From contig NZ_JAHBGF010000011.1 of assembly GCF_018390695.1 (NCBI RefSeq), positions 124,001 to 188,000 of the forward strand: a stretch of DNA of 64,000 bases, written 5' to 3'. The position numbers and the translations under genes are program-made. The DNA is from Ancylobacter sonchi (GTDB taxonomy: Bacteria > Pseudomonadota > Alphaproteobacteria > Rhizobiales > Xanthobacteraceae). The notes under the pieces are model-generated. The model was not told the DNA's origin. It saw nothing but the letters and a program-made list of their open reading frames with translations, and made no database searches. Below, piece by piece: positions 55,175 through 64,000 of the stretch (its first letter is position 1; the number at the start of each line of letters is the position of its first letter).

Positions 55175-56338
55175 TCAGCCGAGCGCCTTCGCCATGTGGA
55201 CGAGACGCCGGTCCGGCATCTGTTCCACCCGCTCGATGGAATAGCCCTTGCGGCGATACCAGTTGATGTTGGCCGACAGCGGCTCGCCGGTATAAAGCCG
55301 CACCACCCCACGCCCCAGCGCCTGCGCGCGCGCGTCGGCGGCGGCGAGCAGCACATTGCCGAGGCCCGATCCCTGCGCCATCGGCGAGATGGCTAGGCTG
55401 TCGAGCAGCAGGTCCTCCGCCCGCGGTTCCAGGATCAGCACCGCCGACAAAGCGGTGGCGCCGTCGACCACCCACACCTCGCGCTCGCGGAACACCTGGG
55501 CGTAGTCCCACAGCAGCGGCACCGGCTCGACCCCGAGAAGGATGCGGTTCTTGGCATAGGCGCGCCGCTGCACCTCTTCCACCGTCGGCAGGTCGGCAAG
55601 GCTGGCCCGCCGCAGCCGGATGTCGCCGACCTCGATCTGATCGGCATTGAAGACGCCGAGCGAGGCGAGCTGACGCCCCTCGGCGTCGAAATTCTCCGGT
55701 GCCAGCCAATGCGCGAAGGCGTGGGCGCGCTGCGGCCATTCGCCGTCCAGCATGGAGAACCAGGCGGTATCGCGATTGCGGCCCTTGACGATCATGTGCT
55801 GGCGGAAGACGCCCTCGAAGCGGAAGCCGTACCGCAGGGCGGCACGGCGCGAGGGGGCGTTGAGCGCGTTGCACTTCCACTCGTAGCGCCGATAGCCCAG
55901 CGTCTCGAAGACGTGGCGCGCCATCAGTTCCATCGCCTCGGTGCCGCCCGGGGTGCGCATCAGCGCCGGGGTGTAGAGGATGTTGCCGACCTCGATCACC
56001 CGGTTGGCCGGATCGATGCGCATGAAGGTGGCGTGCCCCACCGCCTCGCCGCTCGCCTTGTCGATGATGGCATAGAGCAGCGGGTCGTCCTTCTGCGCCG
56101 CTGCGGCGTAATAGGCCTCGAACGCGGCATAGTCCTCGAAGGGCGCTGCCCCGAGATAGGCCCAGAGCTGCTCCTTCTCCGGCCCGTGCGAGCGCTCATA
56201 GAGCGCCGGGCCGTGCGTGCCGACGTCGAACGGCACGATGCCGACATGCCGACCGGTGAGCGCGATACGCTGAGGCCGCGCCGCCGGCCGGGAATCCACC
56301 ACCTCTCCCAGAGTCAGGTCGAACGCATCAGTGCTCAT
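55175..56338 (-). CDS. Fused double GNAT acetyltransferase
   Basis: A 387-residue protein with two acetyltransferase units. The N-terminal RimJ/RimL-like domain (about 25-205) has YRRYEWKCNALNAPSRRAAL and LRYGFRFEGVFRQHMIVKGR. The C-terminal domain (about 240-387) has LDSLAISPMAQGSGLGNVLL, the acetyl-CoA pyrophosphate loop, and VVRLYTGEPLSANINWYRRK. Each could acetylate a small amine or protein N terminus. It is transcribed alone on the minus strand between map and the divergent aminotransferase gene. Substrates unknown. Confidence 0.87.
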   Translation of the reverse strand: MSTDAFDLTLGEVVDSRPAARPQRIALTGRHVGIVPFDVGTHGPALYERSHGPEKEQLWAYLGAAPFEDYAAFEAYYAAAAQKDDPLLYAIIDKASGEAVGHATFMRIDPANRVIEVGNILYTPALMRTPGGTEAMELMARHVFETLGYRRYEWKCNALNAPSRRAALRYGFRFEGVFRQHMIVKGRNRDTAWFSMLDGEWPQRAHAFAHWLAPENFDAEGRQLASLGVFNADQIEVGDIRLRRASLADLPTVEEVQRRAYAKNRILLGVEPVPLLWDYAQVFREREVWVVDGATALSAVLILEPRAEDLLLDSLAISPMAQGSGLGNVLLAAADARAQALGRGVVRLYTGEPLSANINWYRRKGYSIERVEQMPDRRLVHMAKALG

Positions 56339-56483
56339 TGAAAGATCCCGGCGTCACGCGCATTGAACGGTTAGGACGGAGAGAACAGCTTGAAGCCCGC
56401 CCCGTTCATGTGACACCAATGGCGAAACTACAAGCAATTTGCGGTCGTCCCGCGCCCTATCAACGCCAGCACAGAATAATCCC

Positions 56484-57686
56484 GTGACATCGCCCATCTC
56501 CCCCATCCGTCCCATCTCGGCCTTCGAGCGCATCGGCGAGGAGAATGCCTTCGCGGTACTCGCCCGCGCGGCAGCGCTCGCCGGCGAGGGGCGCGACATC
56601 ATCAATCTCGGCATCGGCCAGCCCGATTTCCGCACGCCCGACCACATTGTCGAGGCGGCGATCAAGGCGCTGCGCGACGGCGAGCACGGCTACACGCCGT
56701 CCATCGGCATCGCGCCGCTGCGCGAGGCCGTCGCGGCCGACATTCACCGCCGCCACGGCACCACGATCGATCCCGGCCGGGTCGTCATCGTGCCCGGCGG
56801 CAAGGTGACGATGTTCGCCGCCATCCTCATGCTCGGCGAGCCGGGGGCGGAGATCCTCTATCCCGATCCCGGCTTCCCGATCTATCGCTCGATGATCGAG
56901 TTCACCGGCGCCACGCCGGTGCCGGTACCGATCCGCGAGGAGAACGGCTTCGCCTTCTCCGCCGAGGAGACGCTGGCGCTCATCACCCCGCGCACCCGGT
57001 TGCTCATCCTCAACTCGCCCGCCAATCCCACCGGCGGCGTGACGCCGAAGGCGGAGATCGACGCGCTGGTCGCCGGACTGGAGCATCACCCGCACGTCGC
57101 CATCCTCTCCGACGAGATCTACGACCAGTTCCTGTTCGACGGCGAGGAGCACACCACCCTGCTCGCCTATCCCGAGATCCGCGACCGGCTGATCCTGCTC
57201 AATGGCTGGTCCAAGACCTATGCGATGACCGGCTGGCGCATGGGCTGGGCGCTGTGGCCGCCGGCATTATTCGAGGCGGTGCGCAAGCTCAGCGTCAACG
57301 CCTGGTCCTGCGTCAATTCCCCCGCCCAGTTCGGCGCGCTGGCCGCCCTCACCGGCCCGCAGGACTGCGTCAAGGCGATGGTCGCCGAGTTCGACGCCCG
57401 CCGGAAGCTGGTGGTCGACGGGCTGAACGCGCTGCCGGGCGTCGCCTGCGCCACGCCGAAGGGGGCGTTCTACGCCTTCCCGAATGTCTCGGGCACGGGC
57501 TGGAACTCGGCAAAGGCACTGGCCAACGCCCTGCTCGAAAAAGCCGGCGTTGCCACCATCGGCGGCCCGGATTTCGGTGTGTTCGGCGAGGGCTATATCC
57601 GCCTGTCCTATGCCAATTCGGCGGAAAACATCCGCCGGGCGCTGGAGCGGATGGGCGACTTCCTCACCTCGGCGCGGGCCGCCTGA
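56484..57686 (+). CDS. Class I/II pyridoxal-phosphate aminotransferase
   Basis: A 400-residue fold type I aminotransferase of the aspartate family. The PLP lysine is in NGWSKTYAMTGWRMGWAL (about 248), the cofactor aspartate region is ILSDEIYDQFLF, and NSPANPTGG and the arginine in YIRLSYANSAENI complete the set. GTG 56484 is chosen for family length; a TTG 45 bases upstream is the only other option. Ribosome binding is weak. It is followed by a PfkB sugar kinase. Substrate pair unknown. Confidence 0.9.
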   Translation: MTSPISPIRPISAFERIGEENAFAVLARAAALAGEGRDIINLGIGQPDFRTPDHIVEAAIKALRDGEHGYTPSIGIAPLREAVAADIHRRHGTTIDPGRVVIVPGGKVTMFAAILMLGEPGAEILYPDPGFPIYRSMIEFTGATPVPVPIREENGFAFSAEETLALITPRTRLLILNSPANPTGGVTPKAEIDALVAGLEHHPHVAILSDEIYDQFLFDGEEHTTLLAYPEIRDRLILLNGWSKTYAMTGWRMGWALWPPALFEAVRKLSVNAWSCVNSPAQFGALAALTGPQDCVKAMVAEFDARRKLVVDGLNALPGVACATPKGAFYAFPNVSGTGWNSAKALANALLEKAGVATIGGPDFGVFGEGYIRLSYANSAENIRRALERMGDFLTSARAA

Positions 57687-57825
57687 GGCGCGGGAAAGGC
57701 CGCCACATCGAAGCTTGGCGAGAGCCCATTCGGCGTCGCGGGTTGCCGCGGCCGCCGATTGAGGCGAACCTGCGCGCGAATCCCGGGCGCCGGAAATGGC
57801 GCCCCCGCAGCAGGAGAAAGAGTCC

Positions 57826-58734
57826 ATGGCAAAGGTAGTTTCCATCGGCGAGGTCATGGTCGAGTTCTCCCGCGGCGCCGATGCGCGCTACGGGCTCGGC
57901 ATTGGCGGCGATACCTTCAACACCGCCGTCTATCTCGCCCGCGCCGGCGTCGAGGTTGGCTATGCCACCGCACTGGGCGACGACCGCTATTCCGAACAGA
58001 TCGTCGCCGCCGCCGAGGCGGAGAACATCGGCACCAAGCAGATCCTGCGCGCACCCGGCCGCATGCCCGGCCTCTATGTCATCGACACCGACACCTTCGG
58101 CGAGCGCACCTTCAGCTATTGGCGCGACAACGCCCCGGCCCGCGAGCTGTTCGAGCTACCCGGCTGGGAGCGCGTCGCCGAGGCGATCATCGAGGCGCAA
58201 CTGGTCTATCTCTCCGGCATCACGCTCTCGATCTACTCCAATGTCGGCCTCGGGCGCCTGCTGGCGACACTGGAATTCGCCCGCGAGCGCGGCGCCAAAG
58301 TGGTGTTCGACGGCAATTACCGCCCGCGCAACTGGCGCGGCGACGTCGCCCGCGCCCGCACCGTCTATGCCCAGGCGCTGAAGCGCTCCACCCTCGCCTT
58401 GCCGACCTTCGAGGACGAGGCGATGCTGTGGAACGATGGCTCGCCGGCCGCCACCGCCGAGCGTCTGTCGACCTTCGGCGTCGACGAGATCGTGGTGAAG
58501 AACGGCGCCGAGGGAGCGCTGGTGGTCTCGGGCGGCACCTCCCAGCTGGTCGCGATCGCCGAGCCGGTGACCCCGGTCGACACCACCGCCGCCGGCGACA
58601 GCTTCAACGCCGCCTATCTCGCCGCGCGCCTCGACGGCAAGCCGCCGGTCATGGCGGCGGAAGCCGGCCATGCGCTGGCCGGCCGGGTGATCCAGCATCG
58701 CGGCGCCATCCTGCCGCGCACCGCCCATGCCTGA
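57826..58734 (+). CDS. kdgK: PfkB family sugar kinase, likely 2-keto-3-deoxygluconate kinase
   Basis: A 302-residue ribokinase-family kinase. The N-terminal SIGEVMVEFSRG and GIGGDTFNTAVYLARAG form the sugar site, and VDTTAAGDSFNAAYLAARLD is the PfkB signature with the catalytic aspartate. The pattern YSGITLSIYSN and DGNYRPRNWRGDVA matches KDG kinases, which feed the Entner-Doudoroff-type route from sugar acids. CAGGAGAAAG precedes ATG 57826. No matching aldolase or transporter is adjacent, so the substrate is inferred from similarity. Confidence 0.85.
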   Translation: MAKVVSIGEVMVEFSRGADARYGLGIGGDTFNTAVYLARAGVEVGYATALGDDRYSEQIVAAAEAENIGTKQILRAPGRMPGLYVIDTDTFGERTFSYWRDNAPARELFELPGWERVAEAIIEAQLVYLSGITLSIYSNVGLGRLLATLEFARERGAKVVFDGNYRPRNWRGDVARARTVYAQALKRSTLALPTFEDEAMLWNDGSPAATAERLSTFGVDEIVVKNGAEGALVVSGGTSQLVAIAEPVTPVDTTAAGDSFNAAYLAARLDGKPPVMAAEAGHALAGRVIQHRGAILPRTAHA

Positions 58735-58928
58735 TGGTCGTTCATGACACAGCAAGCCGCGACATTACCGGGCACAAGCCCGTCACATGACGGCGGCCAA
58801 GCTTGCCAGCTCGCCTGCTAACGCTCCTGCGAACCAGTTGCAAACCTTTGTCCTGGCTTGATTTTCACGTACCGACTGTCTAATCGGACGACCCCGGCGC
58901 GCGGGCGTCATCGGAACGGAATGAGCGG

Positions 58929-59816
58929 ATGGAACGGTCCTTGCGGCTGGCGGCCGGCAGCGTGGTCGTCAGCATCGTGGTGCTGGCACTGAAATATGTC
59001 GCCTACCGGCTGACCGGCAGCATCGCGCTCTATTCCGATGCGCTGGAAAGCCTGGTTAATGTCAGCACCGCCATCGCCGCGCTGATCGCGCTCAAGGTCA
59101 GCGCCCGCCCGGCCGACGCCGCCCATCCCTATGGCTATGCCAAGGCGGAATATTTCTCGGCCGTCATCGTCGGCGTGCTCATCGTGGTCGCCGCGCTGTC
59201 GATCTTCCGCGAGGTGTATTTCGCCTGGGAGGAACCGCACGTCCTCGACCCGTCGATCAACGGCCTCGGCGCCAACGCGCTGGCCAGCGTCATCAATGCG
59301 GCCTGGTGCTGGGTGTTGATCCGCGAGGGCGGGCGCCTGCGCTCCCCCGCGCTTGTGGCCGACGGCAAGCACCTCTTCACCGACGTCATCTCTTCCGCCG
59401 CCGTGCTGGCCGGCATCGCCATCGCCATCGGCACCGGCTACCAGAAGGCCGACCTCGTCCTCGCCGCGCTGGTGGCGGTGAACATCCTGTGGTCGGGCTA
59501 TGGCGTGCTGAAGGAAAGCATCGGCGGGCTGATGGACCAGGCGGTGCCGGCCGAGACGCTGGGGCGCATCCGCGCGCGCATCGCCGAGGAGGCCACCGGC
59601 GCCATCGAGGCTCATGATGTGCGGACCCGTCAGGCAGGGCGCATGACGTTCGTCGATTTCCACCTCGTCGTGCCCGGCGAGATGCCGGTGAGCGAGGCGC
59701 ACGCCATCTGCGACCGGATCGAGGATGCGCTGGAGGCCGAGGTCGCCGACATCCTCGTCAACATCCATGTCGAGCCGGAGGCCAAGGCCAAGCAGGCCGG
59801 CATCCCCGTGCTCTAG
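58929..59816 (+). CDS. CDF family cation transporter, FieF-like
   Basis: A 295-residue cation diffusion facilitator without the His-rich N terminus of the member at 30018. Six helices carry ALYSDALESLVNVSTAIAAL in TM2 and GKHLFTDVISSAAVLAGIAI in TM5 (HxxxD). The cytoplasmic domain ends MTFVDFHLVVPGEMPVSEAH and VADILVNIHVEP. FieF-type members export Zn2+, Fe2+ or Mn2+. It is a single gene followed by a palindromic element. Confidence 0.92.
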   Translation: MERSLRLAAGSVVVSIVVLALKYVAYRLTGSIALYSDALESLVNVSTAIAALIALKVSARPADAAHPYGYAKAEYFSAVIVGVLIVVAALSIFREVYFAWEEPHVLDPSINGLGANALASVINAAWCWVLIREGGRLRSPALVADGKHLFTDVISSAAVLAGIAIAIGTGYQKADLVLAALVAVNILWSGYGVLKESIGGLMDQAVPAETLGRIRARIAEEATGAIEAHDVRTRQAGRMTFVDFHLVVPGEMPVSEAHAICDRIEDALEAEVADILVNIHVEPEAKAKQAGIPVL

Positions 59817-59864
59817 AGCCCTTTCCGATCAGGCGGAATGACCTGATCGATAAGAAAGGGCTCT
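59815..59864. repeat. Palindromic intergenic element between convergent genes
   Basis: Outer arms AGAGCCCTTTC / GAAAGGGCTCT and inner arms CGATCAGG / CCTGATCG around an eight-base loop, beginning within a TCTAGAGC as at 20451. It lies right after the CDF stop and before the convergent lytic transglycosylase end. It may be a mobile repeat that now serves as a terminator. Confidence 0.75.
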
Positions 59865-59938
59865 ATATTCAATAAGCTAGAGCAGGCTCCAGCCCCGGCT
59901 CCGCGTCCGTCCATTCTGCTGGGCTCAGCGCCAAGCCG

Positions 59939-61177
59939 TCATCGACCCGCCTTCAGTGCGGCGAGCAGTTCCGGCGTCGGGTAGGAATCGGCCGGCAGGC
60001 CGAGCCGCTGCTGCTCCACCCTGACCGCCTGCCGGGTCGCCGCGCCGGCGATGCCGTCGACCCGCCCGACATGGTGGCCGCGCGCGTTCAGGAGCCGCTG
60101 CAGCTCGACCACCTGCGCCTGCGACAGCACCGGAATCGCCTTGCCCTGCCCACGATTATAAGCCGGCGCACCGTCCACCCGCGTGGCGAGATAGGCCGCC
60201 GAGGTGGCGTAGGTCAGCGAGTTGTTCCACTCGGTGAACACGTCGAAATTGGGATAGGCGAGGAAGGCCGGCCCCAGCCGCCCCATCGGCAGCAACACCG
60301 AGGCCGGCAGGCTGTCCGCCGGCAGCGGCGCGCCATTGGCCCGCGTCACGCCGAACCGCGCCCATTGCGAGCGCGGCAGCTTGGTCGCGAGGTCGGTCTG
60401 CTCCCAGGGCAGGTTGGACGGCACCCGCACTTCCTCCAGCCAGGGCTGGCCGCGCCGCCAGCCGAGCGCCTTGATGTAGTTGGCCGCCGAGGCGAGCGCG
60501 TCCGGCGTCGAGCGGATGAGATCGACGCGCCCGTCGCCGTCGAAATCGACGCCGTAGTTCCAGTAGTGGTCGGGCAGGAACTGGAACTGCCCGAGCTCGC
60601 CGGCCCAGGGCCCGCGCATGGTCTGGGGAGTGAGGTCGCCTCGATCGATAATCTTCAGCGCCGACATAAGCTGGGTGCGGAACACGTCGGCGCGGCGGCA
60701 GTCCCAGGCCAGCGAGGCGATCGAGCGCAGGCTCGGCTTGTCACCCATGAAGGCACCGAAATCGGTCTCCAGCCCCCAGAACGCCACCAGCACCGCGCCG
60801 GGCACGCCGTATTGCTGCTCGATATGGTCGAACAGCGCCTGGTTCTTCTGGATCAGCGCCCGCCCCTGCTGGATGCGATAGTTCGCGACCATGCGGTCGG
60901 AGAACTGGAAGAAGCTCTGCCCGAACACCTTCTGCCCGCGATCGGTGCCGACGATGTCGGGGGCGTAGGTGATGCCGTTCAGCGCCGCCGCGACCGTGCG
61001 GGCCGACACGCCCTGCGCGATCGCCTGCTGCTTGAAGCCGGCGAGCCACTGGTCGAAACCGTTGCCATTATTGCCGCAGGCCGCCTGCGCCAGGGCGGCG
61101 GCTGGAACGGCGATCGTCATCGCTGCCGCAGCGATCAGAGAGGCGAGACGGTTACGATTCATCAGCTTCGTGCGCAT
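59939..61177 (-). CDS. MltB-type lytic murein transglycosylase
   Basis: A 412-residue periplasmic lytic transglycosylase. A signal peptide covers about residues 1-30 (LASLIAAAAMTIAVPAAALAQ). The SLT_2 catalytic domain has the glutamate in AFWGLETDFGAF, and GELGQFQFLPDHYWNYGVD and SAANYIKALGWRRGQPWLEE are characteristic. A C-terminal peptidoglycan-binding domain (about 345-405, LQRLLNARGHHVGRVDGIAG) follows. It cuts glycan strands to anhydromuropeptides. ATG 61177 gives the signal peptide; ATG 61162 five codons on is possible. It is divergent from thiC. Confidence 0.92.
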   Translation of the reverse strand: MRTKLMNRNRLASLIAAAAMTIAVPAAALAQAACGNNGNGFDQWLAGFKQQAIAQGVSARTVAAALNGITYAPDIVGTDRGQKVFGQSFFQFSDRMVANYRIQQGRALIQKNQALFDHIEQQYGVPGAVLVAFWGLETDFGAFMGDKPSLRSIASLAWDCRRADVFRTQLMSALKIIDRGDLTPQTMRGPWAGELGQFQFLPDHYWNYGVDFDGDGRVDLIRSTPDALASAANYIKALGWRRGQPWLEEVRVPSNLPWEQTDLATKLPRSQWARFGVTRANGAPLPADSLPASVLLPMGRLGPAFLAYPNFDVFTEWNNSLTYATSAAYLATRVDGAPAYNRGQGKAIPVLSQAQVVELQRLLNARGHHVGRVDGIAGAATRQAVRVEQQRLGLPADSYPTPELLAALKAGR

Positions 61178-61278
61178 GGGGGTCCCTGGGAATTCTCGAT
61201 GAGTCGGGCCTGCGAATCGCCGCCCTAGAGGCAGGACGTCGACGACATGGCGATGAATGCTAGCAACTCCGGGCGCGG

Positions 61279-61284
61279 TTGACA
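61279..61284 (+). promoter_or_regulatory. Candidate -35 element of thiC
   Basis: Perfect TTGACA about 37 bases before the riboswitch begins. The matching -10 is poor (GACTATG region at 61303-61309), so the promoter is only a candidate. Confidence 0.4.
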
Positions 61285-61320
61285 GCGTCCGAAACCTTCG
61301 ACGACTATGCCCGCGTCGTT

Positions 61321-63393
<2,073 letters not shown>

Positions 63394-63519
63394 ACGCCTG
63401 GCTGAACACTCGGCGCGCCGGCCCCCGAGTCGGCGCGTCCCTTGCCGCAGGGCCATATTGACCCGGCGGGCTCCCGGATCGAAGAAGGCTGGAAAGCTCC
63501 GGTCGGTGCGAGGTCCCCC

Positions 63520-64000
63520 ATGAATGTCGTCATGCTGCTCTATCCCAACCTCACGCAGCTCGATCTCACCGGCCCGTTCGAGGTATTCTCACGGTTTGCC
63601 GAGCTCCGGCGCCACTTGGTGTGGAAAACCCTCGATCCCATCGTCGATAGCGGCGGCCTGCGGCTGCTGCCGAGCGTCACCTTCGCCGATTGCCCGCCGG
63701 CCGACATCCTGTTCGTGCCGGGCGGCCCCGGCCAGCTGGCGCTGATGGAAGATGCCGAGACGCTGGATTTCCTGCGCCGGCAGGCGGCCGGCGCGCAGTA
63801 CGTCACCTCTGTCTGCACGGGATCGCTGGTGCTCGCCGCCGCCGGCCTACTGGGCGGACGGCGCGCCACCTCGCACTGGCTGTCGCTGGACCAGCTCGCC
63901 CTGTTGGGCGCCCAGCCGGTCGCCGAGCGCGTGGTGATGGACGGCAACGTGGTCACCGGCGCTGGCGTCACCTCCGGCATCGACTTCGCACTGACGCTGA
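63520..64000 (+). CDS. DJ-1/PfpI family protein, cut by the window edge
   Basis: The first 160 residues of a DJ-1/PfpI superfamily protein; the frame runs off the end. MNVVMLLYPNLTQLDLTGPF and EVFSRFAELR resemble isonitrile hydratase (InhA) and related GATase1-like proteins. The nucleophile elbow is YVTSVCTGSLVLAAAGLLGG, with the cysteine near 99. Isonitrile hydratase or an AraC-fused regulator (GATase1-AraC) are both possible; the missing C terminus would decide. It follows thiC by 126 bases. Confidence 0.85.
   Translation, partial: MNVVMLLYPNLTQLDLTGPFEVFSRFAELRRHLVWKTLDPIVDSGGLRLLPSVTFADCPPADILFVPGGPGQLALMEDAETLDFLRRQAAGAQYVTSVCTGSLVLAAAGLLGGRRATSHWLSLDQLALLGAQPVAERVVMDGNVVTGAGVTSGIDFALTL

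Noticed and set aside
59817..59938. tRNA or small RNA between convergent genes
   Set aside because: Only the palindromic element is present; no cloverleaf or acceptor end was found here or in other gaps.

Overview
The window is very GC-rich (estimated by eye at about two thirds or more G+C), densely coded double-stranded bacterial chromosome. Gene content (ZnuABC with a COG0523 GTPase, DUF1007/NicO pair, FixL/FixJ-like kinases and LuxR-type response regulator, cyanide-insensitive-type cytochrome bd, THI-element thiC) and TCTAGAGC-type intergenic palindromes suggest an alphaproteobacterium of the Hyphomicrobiales, perhaps near Ancylobacter/Starkeya/Xanthobacter. The genus is an inference from gene style only. 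There is no rRNA, tRNA, CRISPR array, transposase or phage module. No gene-free stretch exceeds about 285 bases; the largest (27823-28097, 30969-31252, 33952-34222, 5432-5671) contain only regulatory candidates or nothing recognisable.

Layout. 0.1-5.4 kb: a Zur-like Fur regulator, ispG overlapping an MFS transporter, asd with a clear terminator, and an orphan ATP-grasp protein. 5.7-7.3 kb: DUF1007 plus NicO nickel/cobalt transporter. 7.3-11.6 kb: acetoacetate decarboxylase family protein and a large autotransporter. 11.8-16.9 kb: a six-gene zinc operon on the minus strand (His-rich membrane peptide, ZnuC, ZnuB, ZnuA, CobW GTPase, WD40 protein) behind a Zur-like palindrome. 17-18.5 kb: inorganic pyrophosphatase and a phosphoribosyltransferase. 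18.5-26.5 kb: two divergent operons that look like one catabolic system: RidA, creatininase and an Ldh_2 dehydrogenase on one side; an NMT1-type ABC importer, a cytosine-deaminase-like amidohydrolase and an FAD oxidase on the other.

26.6-32.1 kb: quinone reductase-like flavoprotein with a MarR regulator and its probable operator, a 2-hydroxyacid dehydrogenase, a two-domain AprI/Inh inhibitor, a CDF exporter and a chloroperoxidase-like hydrolase. 32.2-53.4 kb: a stress and respiration island: PoxB, a histidine kinase/FixJ-type regulator pair, a receiver-only protein, Dps, peroxiredoxin, a DsbA-like protein, a second histidine kinase, LysR/MFS, an EmrAB-like efflux pair, a flavin monooxygenase, and an AraC-YdeP-CydAB-small protein operon. 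A palindrome CATAC-N4-GTATG, or close variants, lies in front of five transcription units here and is the best candidate for an undescribed regulon.

53.4-64 kb: RadC, methionine aminopeptidase, a double GNAT protein, an aminotransferase, a PfkB sugar kinase, a second CDF transporter, a MltB-type lytic transglycosylase, a TPP riboswitch with thiC, and a DJ-1/PfpI protein cut by the window edge. Many neighbouring genes overlap by ATGA, GTGA, TGATG or TAATG junctions, so translational coupling is common. Long open frames antisense to real genes are frequent because of the GC content and have been left out.
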